Of a DNA stretch of 64,000 nt, positions 12,101 to 20,560 are shown in pieces. Within the stretch, counting starts at the first letter, position 1; the number at the start of each line of letters is the position of its first letter. The notes under the pieces were generated by a model. It had not been told where the DNA came from, made no database searches, and saw only the letters and a list, made by a program, of their open reading frames with translations. Position numbers and translations under genes: made by a program. Source of the DNA: Lophius americanus (Eukaryota > Chordata > Actinopteri > Lophiiformes > Lophiidae); the NCBI GenBank assembly GCA_037951165.1, contig JBBDHG010000097.1, forward strand, positions 5,332,501 through 5,396,500, written 5' to 3'.

Positions 12101-12787
12101 TTCACCCACAAATATATCAAACTTTTCTCCACCACATGAATTTAGAAGAGCGGCTGCTGCTGAAGGACTGGCGACTTTGGATCAGTCCCTTATCTACAGA
12201 TGTTTGAGATGAGATCGCAGCACAGTTCTGTAAATCTAGCAGGAATCTTCTCAACTTCCAGTCTACGATACGACATCCCGCCTCTAGTCTAATGTGTGCT
12301 GGGTTGGGCTCCATCCCTGGGACCAAGCTCAGGATACGTGATTCTAGAACATGGATGGTTGGGGGAAAAAAACAGTAAAGATACAATTAAAGCCTTTAGG
12401 GTCTTTGTAAATCTTTGTCAATCTACACAGAACTCTAAGATCTTAGGTTTATTTTTTAAATCTGCTGAAATCCTACACAAGTCAGCCATAACATAATAAC
12501 CACTGACAGGTGGAGTCTGAACAACACCGATCATCTGGTTACAGTCATGAGTGGGATCTTTCAGACAGCAAAGGAACATTTAGTCCTTGATTTTGAAAAA
12601 TCAAGTTAGTCTTATGGACCTGAGGGATTTTTGTCGAGGGGCCAGATTGTTGGTTTTTTTTGATGACAGGGTCAGAACATCTCCAGAACAGAGTGGGTTC
12701 TCCCAATCTGCAGTGGTTAGAACCTACCAAAGGTACAAAAACTCTGATGTCTTCTCCTCCTCAGCTAAAGCTGCTGCAGAGCACTGA
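1013..12787 (+). CDS. plekha7: PLEKHA7-like adherens-junction adaptor, 3' half (12 coding exons)
   Basis: Partial gene; the 5' part, with the family's WW and PH domains, lies before the window. Coding exons: 1013-1162, 1311-1412, 2564-2675, 3666-3796, 3916-4110, 4231-4324, 4897-4979, 5450-5707, 10458-10619, 11658-11791, 11870-12003, 12765-12787. All junctions are AG/GT and phases join cleanly: 1578 nt, 525 residues plus TGA. The first three exons encode a coiled coil (HPAHVQKIAFQQ, LWRIEDVMAGLS). Exons 4-5 are proline-rich (PPRPPLPRLYDYED) and lead into SVRGLKRQSDERRRDRE. Exon 7 has SITSYVTLRRG, exon 8 RPKSALERL and AEEQLERMKRHQRALVRERK, and exons 9-11 PLDYDLDISREL, PERYIESDPEEP and NVSQALASEAS. 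These match my recollection of PLEKHA7; PLEKHA5 and PLEKHA6 share parts of this region. The family protein sits at the zonula adherens and links p120-catenin to microtubule minus ends through CAMSAP3. The neighbouring SMAP gene supports PLEKHA7 over its paralogues. Confidence 0.92.
1311..1412 (+). CDS. plekha7: plekha7 exon B (coiled coil)
   Basis: Acceptor CAG at 1308-1310, donor GTCAGA at 1413. It encodes 34 residues (EMSLAWEEYSRLERSVEQ onward) in phase 0 and continues the coiled coil. Confidence 0.9.
1413..2563. other. plekha7 intron
   Basis: Contains the poly-G run 1625-1645 and part of a dispersed repeat near 2362-2425 that recurs at about 56,571-56,635. No exon seen. Confidence 0.6.
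1625..1645 (+). repeat. Poly-G run (21 nt)
   Basis: Uninterrupted G tract inside a plekha7 intron; G-quadruplex-capable, and assembly length may be unreliable. Confidence 0.9.
2564..2675 (+). CDS. plekha7: plekha7 exon C
   Basis: Acceptor TAG at 2561-2563, donor GTTGGT at 2676. It encodes KEKSEMKRELWRIEDVMAG and ends after QNP plus one base (phase 1). Confidence 0.9.
2676..3665. other. plekha7 intron
   Basis: No exon, repeat family or RNA gene recognised. The flanking exons join in phase, so nothing is missing. Confidence 0.6.
3666..3796 (+). CDS. plekha7: plekha7 exon D (Ser/Pro-rich)
   Basis: Acceptor CAG at 3663-3665, donor GTGAGT at 3797. It completes codon GAG and encodes ERKLVPSVSDPAVPS through HSTVPKW, a Ser/Pro-rich linker. 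Confidence 0.9.
3916..4110 (+). CDS. plekha7: plekha7 exon E (proline-rich, SVRGLKRQSDE)
   Basis: Acceptor CAG at 3913-3915, donor GTATGC at 4111. It encodes 65 residues: PPRPPLPRLYDYEDTPP, then a basic conserved block SVRGLKRQSDERRRDRES, the most diagnostic family motif in the window. Confidence 0.93.
4231..4324 (+). CDS. plekha7: plekha7 exon F
   Basis: Acceptor CAG at 4228-4230, donor GTATCC at 4325. It encodes TDLRSYLSEPELGIS to YFQSR and ends in phase 1. Confidence 0.88.
4325..4896. other. plekha7 intron
   Basis: AT-rich, with TATA/CATA simple sequence at about 4530-4610. No exon seen; flanking phases match. Confidence 0.6.
4897..4979 (+). CDS. plekha7: plekha7 exon G
   Basis: Acceptor TAG at 4894-4896, donor GTGAGT at 4980. 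Together with one base from exon F it encodes GSSTQPNQSASITSYVTLRR and ends SDAR in phase 0. Confidence 0.88.
4980..5449. other. plekha7 intron
   Basis: Unique-looking sequence ending in a strong pyrimidine tract (5391-5446) before the exon H acceptor. Nothing else seen. Confidence 0.6.
5450..5707 (+). CDS. plekha7: plekha7 exon H, with alternative read-through end at 5803
   Basis: Acceptor CAG at 5447-5449. It encodes PERPKSALERL, then MTAEEQLERMKRHQRALVRE and a Ser/Pro-rich tail. Donor GTATGT is at 5708. If the donor is not used, the frame stays open through Val-Cys and 30 further residues (Pro- and His-rich) to TAG at 5801-5803. That gives a short C terminus; in-window length would be 406 residues. 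Confidence 0.9.
5708..5803 (+). CDS. plekha7: Alternative C terminus of plekha7 (retained intron start)
   Basis: In-frame extension of exon H beginning with the donor bases GTATGT, read as Val-Cys. It continues YPPPPRSSRHKEHH and ends PPATH-stop. From memory, the shorter human PLEKHA7 isoform ends in this region with Val-Cys, which would be the same read-through event. Transcript evidence would decide. Confidence 0.45.
   Translation, partial: VCYPPPPRSSRHKEHHLHNCCHAPLHPPATH
5804..6745 (+). other. plekha7: Possible 3'UTR of the short plekha7 isoform
   Basis: The stretch after the read-through stop has 3'UTR character: a (CA)n run at 6104-6153, TTTATTTATTT near 6310, several TGTA-containing U-rich words at 6290-6375, and AATAAA at 6723-6728. 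A second AATAAA lies at 9100-9105. The same bases are intron for the long isoform. Confidence 0.3.
6104..6153 (+). repeat. (CA)n microsatellite
   Basis: About 25 CA units, uninterrupted. Confidence 0.95.
7777..7794 (+). repeat. Poly-T run
   Basis: 18 T in an AT-rich intron segment. Confidence 0.85.
8521..8552 (+). repeat. (AAT)n / (TTA)n microsatellite
   Basis: TTATTATTAATAATAATAAT-type run within a wider AT-rich block from about 8360 to 8620. Confidence 0.85.
9590..10195 (-). mobile_element. Internally deleted Tc1/mariner copy (transposase relic)
   Basis: Both outer ends carry the Tc1 terminal word: GATCAGCCATGACTTTATAA at 9597 and, inverted, ATAATGTTATGGCTGG near 10,178. Minus-strand translation shows GLFQQDNTPCHTVKMVQEWF, the segment around the second Asp of the DDE transposase, followed by frameshifts. 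The region before it (about 9880-10020) matches the usual sequence between the first and second acidic residues. Non-functional. Confidence 0.85.
10458..10619 (+). CDS. plekha7: plekha7 exon I (long isoform)
   Basis: Acceptor TAG at 10455-10457, donor GTAGAC at 10620. It encodes 54 residues: a charged segment, then MEPLDYDLDISRE, a conserved block of the long isoform. Confidence 0.88.
10620..11657. other. plekha7 intron
   Basis: No exon or known repeat recognised. The open frames here are short and show no family motif. Confidence 0.55.
11658..11791 (+). CDS. plekha7: plekha7 exon J (long isoform)
   Basis: Acceptor CAG at 11655-11657, donor GTAGAC at 11792. It encodes LSKPQKVPIPERYIESDPEE, then an acidic/helical SPEELEERFQRAERIKNLLA and ends in phase 2. 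Confidence 0.9.
11870..12003 (+). CDS. plekha7: plekha7 exon K (long isoform)
   Basis: Acceptor CAG at 11867-11869, donor GTCAGT at 12004. It encodes SVQNIQTTAPLDFSELD through QQQERIMNVSQALASEAS and ends in phase 1. Confidence 0.9.
12480..12750 (+). mobile_element. Tc1/mariner remnant, 5' part
   Basis: Starts with the terminal word CAGCCATAACATAATAACCA and follows the Tc1 leader (CATCTCCAGAACAGAGTGGG, CAGTGGTTAGAACCTACCAA). It ends only about 15 bases before the last plekha7 exon, so it lies across the usual branch-point region. Confidence 0.75.
12765..12787 (+). CDS. plekha7: plekha7 terminal coding exon L
   Basis: Acceptor CAG at 12762-12764. Only AKAAAEH and TGA (12785-12787) are coded, completing the basic/alanine tail after SRKSKLVA. 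A GGA-rich tract follows in the 3'UTR; a plausible AATAAA is at 13258-13263. Confidence 0.8.
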
Positions 12788-13285
12788 CCCACAGGAACCC
12801 ACCAGAGGAGGAGGAGGAAGAGGAGGAGGAGGAGGAGGAGGAGGAAGGATCCATTTACCGACTGACTGATTCACACATCTCTTGTTTATGAGTGAGAACC
12901 CGACACAGCTTTCATCAAGAGTTGTTTTTTTATTCCTGGTTTTGAAATAGCATCCTGTTTTCCCGCTTCGGCACTTACATTGCACAATTAAGCCACAATA
13001 ATTTATAACAGGAGTGAATTGTTTTCCCTTTTTTTTGTTGTAATCTCTATATCTAATATCTGTATTTGCTGTTTGGTCCGTGTTAACTTGAGTTAAAACC
13101 TAAAGCCACTGCCAACATGCTCCAATTAGATGAATCATTTATTTATTACACTGTTTGGCTCCACGGGCTCCTTCATCTACTGTCACATAAAAGTCCCTGT
13201 CAATCAACTCAAATCCATCAGAATTGAATGCGAACAATGATTAAGGTCATTACAGAAAATAAATGTTGGATTGAACAACTGAATT
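12788..13285 (+). other. plekha7: plekha7 3'UTR (long isoform), approximate
   Basis: Starts after the TGA, holds the (GGA)n tract 12804-12848, and probably ends shortly after AATAAA at 13258-13263. The 3' boundary is inferred. Confidence 0.45.
12804..12848 (+). repeat. (GGA)n tract in the plekha7 3'UTR
   Basis: Purine run of GGA units with two A interruptions, directly after the stop codon. Confidence 0.9.
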
Positions 13286-14096
13286 ATTTGGTGTTTGTTT
13301 CTCTGACGTGTTTGGATCGGTTTCCTTTTGAATGAAAAATATAAATATAACGCATCATTCTCTCTGTCTGTGGTCAACATTCGTTTATTTTGAAGGCATG
13401 TTTGCATTTGTTTGGTCATTAGATGAATGATATTGATATACTCAGTGAGGAATCTGCAAATCCCAGCCTCTCTGTGGAGTCTGTGCAGGTGAGTCGTTGA
13501 TTTACGGACAGGTGAGCAGTCGAAGAACAGACTAACGTATTTGTAGTTGAAATAAGGGACGGATACGGATCTGTGATTATTTTCCTTCTTGTTCTGAAAT
13601 CGTAATCCCAAATCAAATAACCATATAAAATAAAAACAAAGAAAGCATCCCGAGGTGTTTGTAATGTGTGTGGTGTGAGGAGAGTGACGTGAGACAATAA
13701 AAGATAAAACAGTTTTAAAAATAAAGTGTTAAATAGCAGAATAACTAACTGTACAAACACACGACAGAACAGAAATAGTGACATTTATGTATTATAACAC
13801 CAGGAGGACAGACTTCACTTTCCTCCTCTGGAGGCGGGTTTACTAGATCAGTTTAATGAATCAATGTGCTTCTTTTTTTCATGCTGATCTATTAGTCAAA
13901 ACGCAGGAAATGATGCTCCAGGGGACGACATCCTCCCTAACCAATCAACAACCAGAGTACAATATTAATATGACGTCCACATTTCCTTTTAAATTCTCTT
14001 CCAGTGAGGTGCTTCAGTGTTACGTACTGCTGGTAAAGGGGAGATTGAATTCATTGTGCTCTTCTTGTTTGTGTGTGTATATATCTATATAGATAT

Positions 14097-14132
14097 ATAT
14101 ACATATATATCTATATAGATATATATGTATAT
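14097..14132. repeat. 36-bp perfect AT-rich palindrome
   Basis: The sequence around the centre between 14114 and 14115 (CTATATAG core) equals its own reverse complement across 36 bases. A second, shorter CTATATAG palindrome is immediately upstream (about 14080-14096). Confidence 0.9.
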
Positions 14133-14399
14133 CTATGTTCAGCTTTAGCAGGTTAGTTTAGCAGTTAGCTAGAAGCCCTGACAAATTATAAAGGCCCTTA
14201 ACATATAAAATGCAAAACTGCCGGGTAACAGGAAACATAAAATCCCTTAAAAAAACATATAAAAAATACATTACCCGTGTTTGTCAGTTTACAGGGGGCA
14301 AAGATTTTTATGGTCTATTGTAAAACCACAAACAAACTCAACTGGTGTTTATGATGTCAAAGCTATATGAATTTGTATATACAGCAAATCACGCGTTTG

Positions 14400-15015
14400 T
14401 GTTGGTTTACTGTTATGAACACTGCTCACGAGGGAAATAAAGGGAACACTTAATAATCACAGTATAACACAGTCAGTTAAACCTCGGGGATCTGAATCCG
14501 TCCAGGTAAGACGTGCCAGTGATATTTTCACTGCTTTGGTGAAAGTGAAGGTGACAACAGGTGGACATGAAAGGAAAAGACACGTGTGGCACGTGGTGAC
14601 AACAGATCATTATTCTCTCGTTTTTGCATTTTGCTGGTAGCATGATGTGGTACATGCAGCCCATTCAGGTGGATCAGGCAGTCCAGCTCCTCCAGTATGG
14701 AACATCCAGACGTGCTGTCACAAGAATGTTTGCTGTGTCTCCAGGAAAAGTCTCAGGAGTGTGGAGGAGATACCAGGAGAACAAGAGGATCACTGCCAGA
14801 TCCCTACAAAATGACCTCCAGGAGCTACTGGTGTGATGTCTCTGACCAAACTATCAGAAGCAGACTCCATGAGGGAGGCATGAGGGCCCATTGTCTTCTA
14901 GTTGGAGCTGTGCTCACAGCCCAGTGCCGATTAGCTGATTAGATTAGTTTGTTTGTTTGTAGGCCCTACACAATATGTAGCAGGTGGTTTTAATGTTATG
15001 GCTGACCAGTGGATA
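14400..15015 (+). mobile_element. Tc1/mariner remnant, second subfamily (HTH region kept)
   Basis: Begins with the AAAGGGAACACTTAATAATC-type end of a teleost Tc1 subfamily. From 14,642 it encodes MMWYMQPIQVDQAVQLLQYG and VSPGKVSGVWRRYQE, the paired-type DNA-binding HTH of the transposase. After a frameshift comes VSDQTIRSRLHEGGMRAH. The catalytic part is deleted, and it ends in the usual TTTTAATGTTATGGCTGACC terminal word near 14,987-15,006. Confidence 0.85.
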
Positions 15016-15164
15016 CGTAGAGGCAAAACCAGTTTAAAAATAGGGGATATTCTAAAATTGGGCAATAAAAAGGTTTTTTTTTTAATCCCTGGAGGGTTTT
15101 GTCTTCACAACAACTCATGACTCCAACACGTCCTTCCTGTTGAAGCGTTAGGAAAAAAGGCAAA

Positions 15165-15489
15165 CATTAAAACCAGCACTTCCTTTTATTGGACTTGAAA
15201 CGAGGACTTACAAAACGTACATTTTCCTCCATTACAAATGGTGGAATATGTTGAAAGAAAATCAACTAGTTTTCATCTGAAGGTGAAGGACGACCACTCA
15301 GTCAGAAGTTGGCACTACAGCCTACAGTCTGACCGAACGACATGCACAACAGGGTGTGGCCGAAGGCTTCCCTTCTGTAGATAATCCATTTCTACACACG
15401 TAAAGATCTACATGACGGATGATCACAGCTAAACAAAAGTCAAAATGTACAAATGTCAGATAAAAAAAGTCAACATCTGGTCTGCGCTC
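15165..15489 (-). other. smap: smap 3'UTR, approximate
   Basis: AATAAA on the minus strand at 15190-15185 is a good polyadenylation signal about 300 bases after the stop. The end position is inferred. Confidence 0.5.
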
Positions 15490-15702
15490 CTACGTTGACT
15501 TGACAAACGCCATTTTGTAGCCGTGTTTCCGTTCATCGTTCTTACTGTCGGAGCTGGGTTTGGCCTGGTCTGAGGTCTGTTCCTTTGGCTCAGGATCACA
15601 GCTCCTGTCCTCAGCCTGCGTGGGTTCTTCTTCACTGGTGGACTTCTCCGGCTCAGTCTCGTCTTTATCCTCACCGACTGGTGGCGAGGGAAATGACTCC
15701 GG
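15490..15702 (-). CDS. smap: smap exon 5, acidic tail and stop
   Basis: Acceptor CACAG above 15702. It encodes 70 residues (PESFPSPPVGEDKDETEPEK onward), rich in E, D, S, P and K, ending GYKMAFVKST and TAG at 15492-15490. Confidence 0.93.
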   Translation of the reverse strand, partial: PESFPSPPVGEDKDETEPEKSTSEEEPTQAEDRSCDPEPKEQTSDQAKPSSDSKNDERKHGYKMAFVKST

Positions 15703-18700
15703 CTGTGGGTAAGGAAACAAGTTCACGGTTTGACAACACTTTCAGTTAAAACGCTTGTACACAGTGTCAAAAAAAAAGAAAAAAGCCTTTGATGAACAAC
15801 CCATCCCATTTTGTCAGCGACGGATCTGACCGACACTTTTTTGGTGACGGACTGCGCGTTGAATGAATATAATTCTGTGACCCTTTGGAAACCTGACAAC
15901 ACATTCAGCGCCGGCTGATATTTGCCCTCTCTTTGCATATGATTTGATTAGAGAGACTGACAGCATGTGTGCTTTCTGCCAGCCTCACCCTACTATGCAC
16001 ACAGTCTGACATTAAAGACAAAACAACGATGACAGGTTTGAGGCCTTGGTGTAAACTTGCGGTGAACCCTGAGATCAAGAAAAAACCGTGGCGGAGACAG
16101 ACGATCCGATACTCTGTCAATCATGCCTGATAATATTTTATGTACCACATCAACACTCTCTTACAGGTTCTCGGATCATTTAGATGTCGCTGAGGTGGAA
16201 ATGCCCGACTTATGTTCTCCATAGCGCCATGAACAATATTGTGTTTACTTTCTGAACAAACTCCAATTTCATAATTGCCAATTTGATTTATACTATCTTC
16301 AGCTCTTAAATAAGTCACATAAATATACTAACCATTAGGGCGGCAACAAATTCGGTTTAAATTATAGATGACCCTGAAGATCTGTTTCTTGAGTTAACCG
16401 TTATTGTATGGTCCATGTTTGGTTCACAACCCAAAAACCTTCAGTTTGCTGTCATAGCAGAAACCTAAAAACATCCACAGAGCTAAAACTGGAGGATTGG
16501 AGATTTTTATGAAAATCGGTCCATTCATTTAAGAGTTCTTGCAGAAAACCTCCACAACGTCTCACAAGTGTTCAGAAAACGTTGTTATGACCTGACATCA
16601 CACTTTTCATCAAAGGATTAAATCACCTTTATGTTATGCCAAACCAACCTCTGGGTAAAATTCCATGCAGATCAGTCCATTGTTTTTTTAAACAGACAAA
16701 GGTAAACACGTAACCTCTTGCAGTCATGCTGTAGGCTGGGGATTATGGGAGTTCCCTCATCCAGTCTGCATATATTTTGTGTTACACCAAGAGTGTATGC
16801 GAGAACTCTACCTCAGGCTCATTGTGCCGTCAGGCGGATAAACGGCTCACAGTGAAACTGTTGTATCTTTCCCCCTGTGAGTATTAATAAAGCTCTTTCT
16901 ATCCTGTGCCTGTGTGCACCAGAGAGTCCTGCAGGGGGCACTGTTGAAACATGGGGTGAAGGGTCATTGCTATGCATACAGTATATTCAATGGGAGAGAC
17001 ATTTATGTCCTCATTCTCCAGGACCCAACACCTGATCTCCTAATGAATGGAAGGAGTTCAATTCCATCTGATTGGAGGTGGTCTCATGAAATGGGGACTC
17101 ACCTTAAGCAGTATGCACCTCTTTATTGTCTCCAAGACTTTGTCCCCCATAGGTAATAAACTATTAATTCATCGTTTCCTTGAATTGATTAACTGAATTA
17201 GAGGAAGTTATCATCAGGCCCACCTCACTGAAACCCAGGCCGCAGTGTCTCCGGTTCCGTCCCGACAGTTTCCCATCCATACCCTGCTGGTACTGCATCT
17301 CCAGCTGCTCATTCATCTTCTCATCTTCCTGACCTGCAGAGGAGACACCAGTCACAGCAGGCACACCCAGCCAATACAGGCCTATCCATGCATGGATAGA
17401 TCTGTGCGGTGGGTGTGTAGCGGAGAGGCCAGGTTAACTGCACGGGCGTAAGGACGAGGCAGCATGGGTAAGTGGCAATGGGACAGCAGGAGTGATTGAC
17501 AAAATTTCACATTAGCTTAACATAGGATTTTTTTAAGAACCTAAATGAAGAGGCTCACCACTGCGGACGTGGGATGTCGACTTGTGGTCACCAATGACGA
17601 GGCGCCCAGTGCGTTCTTTCTGGAAAACATAACCAGTGAGATTTTATAGAAACACCACAGCTTCTCTAAAGGCAAGAAAAACAAACTTTTTATCTTTCTA
17701 TAGACACTTGGCCCACAATAAAGTGAACTTAGAATTTTGGATATCTATAATCAAGTAAACTAACCTTTGCAGCGCCCATCAATCGTAAAAACTTCTGCTT
17801 CCTTTCATTGCTTCCCAGATCAGCGGAGGCCCACTGGGTAGACCCATCCTGCCACAGAAAAACATTGTTCACACACAACGAGAGCATAGTCACATCAAAA
17901 AACCTCATGCCCATGTCATCAGATTATTTGCAGTTACTACCAGTGCAAAGCAGTTCAGGCTGGTTCTGACCAACTAGGCCAGTCGTTCTTTTACCCTCTG
18001 ACACGTCACACTTGAATGAGACATTTGATTATTATTAAAACCAGAAAATAAATCCAGTATGGTTACTAAACTCTGCACACAACAGGCAGCAGGTAGATGT
18101 AAAAAGAAAAATAGCTCTTGTCTTCTGAAAGATCCCGGTGGTCTCAGAATATAAACTTATAGTATGATCAACAACCCCAGCGTACTTTGAATTAAAGCCA
18201 CAATCACATTATTATACATCAATCATCCATAAAATTACAAACACAGGCAGGAGATGGAAATAATATTATCTCATTATAATGTAACCTGTCAGTTGGTGGT
18301 AAATTTTGGACAGCAATTAAACATTTTTCCCTTGAAAGTCATGAATTGGAACCAGGAAAAATTGGCTAGCTTGATGATCTGAGCAAATCTCAATGCTAGG
18401 CTAGTGGGAAAGAGCATCTCCAGAACTGTAGGACTTGTTTATGTCTTCGGTCTACAGTGGTTAGTACCAACCAAAGTGATACAAGGATGGACATCGGTCA
18501 TGTGTGGACAGAGTCGGGGGGGGGGGGGTTAAGCTCATTCATGAGAGTTGGTAACAAAGACTAGCCTACGTTGTACCAACCCACTGAAGAGCAACTGTTG
18601 CGCAAAGTGCTTAAAAGGTTAATGCTATTTCTGATTGAATATGATACAGCTTGTTGTGCTCGGGAACTATGCAGCCAAAGACCAGTCAGAGTTCCTGTGC

Positions 18701-20418
18701 TGACCATTCCACTGCCCAAAGCATCTGCAGTCGGCAAATGAACAAAAAACAACCATTTTTTCATCAATTTACTACACACCATGTGAGTATCTGCCAATTG
18801 TACAACTTCACATTTAGAGACCGGACTATTTTAACATCTTTATTCTTGGATATTGGACTCTTAACTCATTTCTCTTTATTTAAATATATCTGTGTATTTC
18901 TACTTTAAACTAATTATATATTTATACATGCATGTATGTCTGTGTGTGTGTATATTTATATATGACCTTGACAATCGGTACAAGTCTTCTTGCCTTCCTT
19001 AGTGTCCAGCCTATCGCACATCTCATCATACCTCAGCTACCTCACTCTTCGCCTCACGCCATGTCTCTTTGTACTCTGCCTACTTTCTTCATCTCTCATG
19101 CTATTCTTTTTATACTCTCCTGAACCTCCTCATTCCACTACCAAGCCTCCTCATCTCCTTTCCTCTGTCCAGATGAATCACCAAGTACCTTCCAACCTGT
19201 CTCTGTGTGGTAGATGTGGGGTAGAGCTACCACCCTGAGTCCGTCTCAACTACTTCCTGTAATTAAAACAGCAGCCTTCCTTCCTCAGCTTCCACCGTTT
19301 GATCTTCTGCTCTACGTTTGCTCTTTTCTTCTTTTGTACCACCAATGTCATCCTACATATAACCAGTCTATGCTGTCTGCTTACGTTCTCGCGTCACAAC
19401 CTTGCAGTCTCCAATCTTTCAGATTGCAATTTCTGCATAAGAGGTACTCCACCCGTGTGCTCTTACCACCACTCTTTTATGTCACTCTGTACTCGTCCTT
19501 CTTCTTGAAATATGTGTTCTGACCTACTCCAGAAATTCTCTCTCTCTTCAAACTCACAACAGACTTGTTGGGCTCAATAACATTCGTCACCTCACCGCCT
19601 ACATCTGTTTTCATAATCATCAATCTGTCTAACAGTCTCATCACCTACATAACACCCTTTAAATATTCATCCTTCAGGATCACTCGTACCCCATTTCTCC
19701 TCCCATCCAAACCATGATAAAACAGTTTGTACCATCCTCTGATTATTCTAGCTTTGCTGCCTTTCTACCTGGTATCTACACATAATATATATTTACCTTT
19801 TTCCCTTAATAGCATAAGCTACCCCTCTATCTTTACTTTTAATCATGCCAACATTTAAACTTCCCACCACCACCACACTCCTGCCTTTCATCATCTCTGT
19901 CTGTTTTCGAGTACATCTCCCCCCTTCTTGGACCAACAGTAGCATAAATTCCGCCGGCTCCCTGCTGGTTAAAGATACCAGTGGCGGTCGTTGTTTCCCC
20001 TAGTCCGACCCAAATCCGTTTCCTGTTCGTGTGTACAGTTGTAATTATGGGAAGCAAAAATAAACAACTTATTGTTGAACATTACGTTACGCTGCTTAAT
20101 TTCTACCCAGGAATTGCTTTAAATCGTCTAATTTACGTTCTCTGAAAAATATTGTATTCGATGAGATTTGATTTCGAGCAAATAAGGTATACGTCTGTCA
20201 AAAAGTGCGAGAAAACCTTGACCAAACTGCAAACTTAAGCGTGCTCAGATTTCACGTTTAAGGTTCACGAGCGTTAGCAAACAAGCTAGCACGATGCTAA
20301 CTTCGATCCAAGGAATGGACAGCTTTTATTGCGATTAACGTCCATGCTTTGTTCATTTACTCACTTCGCTAGGAGACGCTGATCGTTTTGTTCCATGTCT
20401 GTCCTCTGGAGAACTCAT
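15490..20418 (-). CDS. smap: Small acidic protein (SMAP / C11orf58 orthologue), complete, 5 exons
   Basis: Coding exons on the minus strand: 20365-20418, 17765-17848, 17559-17619, 17224-17333 and 15490-15702. All have AG/GT junctions; 522 nt code for 173 residues plus TAG (the human protein is about 183). The N terminus MSSPEDRHGTKRSASPSE resembles the family start (HGxKRSASP). It is followed by ADLGSNERKQKFLRLMGAAK, TGRLVIGDHKSTSH, an EDEKMNEQLEMQYQQGMDG block and LSGRNRRHCGLGFSEV. A Glu/Asp/Ser/Pro-rich tail ends YKMAFVKST. This order of motifs identifies SMAP. The protein is small, acidic and probably largely disordered, and its molecular role is poorly defined. The start ATG is the first in exon 1 and fits the family. 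The gene is tail-to-tail with plekha7, as in mammals. Intron 1 has been invaded by Tc1 and LINE sequence. Confidence 0.95.
15703..17223. other. smap intron 4
   Basis: Mostly unremarkable. At about 16,590-16,700 the minus strand resembles the middle of the dispersed repeat also seen at 22.1, 23.6 and 62.1 kb (shared TTTTACCCAGAGG word). Confidence 0.5.
17224..17333 (-). CDS. smap: smap exon 4
   Basis: Acceptor TGCAG above 17333, donor GTGGGC below 17224. It encodes GQEDEKMNEQLEMQYQQGMD through RRHCGLGFSE, the most conserved part of the protein. Confidence 0.95.
17559..17619 (-). CDS. smap: smap exon 3
   Basis: Acceptor CCAG above 17619, donor GTGAGC below 17559. It encodes KERTGRLVIGDHKSTSHVRS plus one base. 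Confidence 0.95.
17765..17848 (-). CDS. smap: smap exon 2
   Basis: Acceptor GCAG above 17848, donor GTTAGT below 17765. It encodes 28 residues with ADLGSNERKQKFLRLMGAAK. Confidence 0.95.
18265..18740 (+). mobile_element. Tc1/mariner remnant
   Basis: Diverged Tc1 copy: leader words AGAGCATCTCCAGAACTGTA and CTACAGTGGTTAGTACCAAC, then, after a gap at about 18,530-18,600, the segment around GACCAGTCAGAGTTCCTGTG and CTGACCATTCCACTGCC of the transposase gene. It breaks off near 18,740, before the LINE segment. Confidence 0.75.
18985..20012 (-). mobile_element. LINE (non-LTR retrotransposon) endonuclease region, antisense, decayed
   Basis: The minus strand matches the 5' part of a teleost LINE that begins CCGCCACTGGTATCTTTAAC, with translated words NQQGAGGIYATVG, then KLFYHG and NGVRVILKDEY, typical of the apurinic-type endonuclease ORF. 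Many frameshifts and stops; no catalytic activity is possible. The 3' portion (reverse transcriptase) is absent. Confidence 0.75.
20365..20418 (-). CDS. smap: smap exon 1
   Basis: ATG at 20418-20416, donor GTGAGT (minus strand) just below 20365. It encodes 18 residues, MSSPEDRHGTKRSASPSE, in phase 0. Confidence 0.9.
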
Positions 20419-20560
20419 TATTGACGAAGGCTTTGATAAAATGTCACAGATTTATCATTCCACTGAGCAGAGGCTAACGGTATTGTCAACAACCATTCGT
20501 GTCGTCACGTCCGGCTAACAATCTTCTTCGCTTGAATTGCAGTCAGTAAAGTTACCTTTG
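20419..20560 (-). promoter_or_regulatory. smap: smap 5'UTR and promoter, approximate
   Basis: Lies directly upstream of the smap ATG. A GC-containing element GTCGTCACGTCCGG at 20501-20514 combines CRE-like and ETS-like half sites, common in housekeeping promoters. No TATA box seen. The TSS is not determined. Confidence 0.35.

Larger units (their letters stand above)
13286..15489. other. Tail-to-tail intergenic region plekha7 / smap
   Basis: Holds a 36-bp AT palindrome (14097-14132), a Tc1 remnant (14400-15015) and, at its end, the smap 3'UTR. No gene seen. Confidence 0.6.
17849..20364. other. smap intron 1, transposon-filled
   Basis: 2.5 kb intron. A Tc1 copy (18,265-18,740) is followed by an antisense LINE endonuclease fragment (18,985-20,012), which together account for more than half of it. 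A poly-G run lies at 18,519-18,528. Confidence 0.7.
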
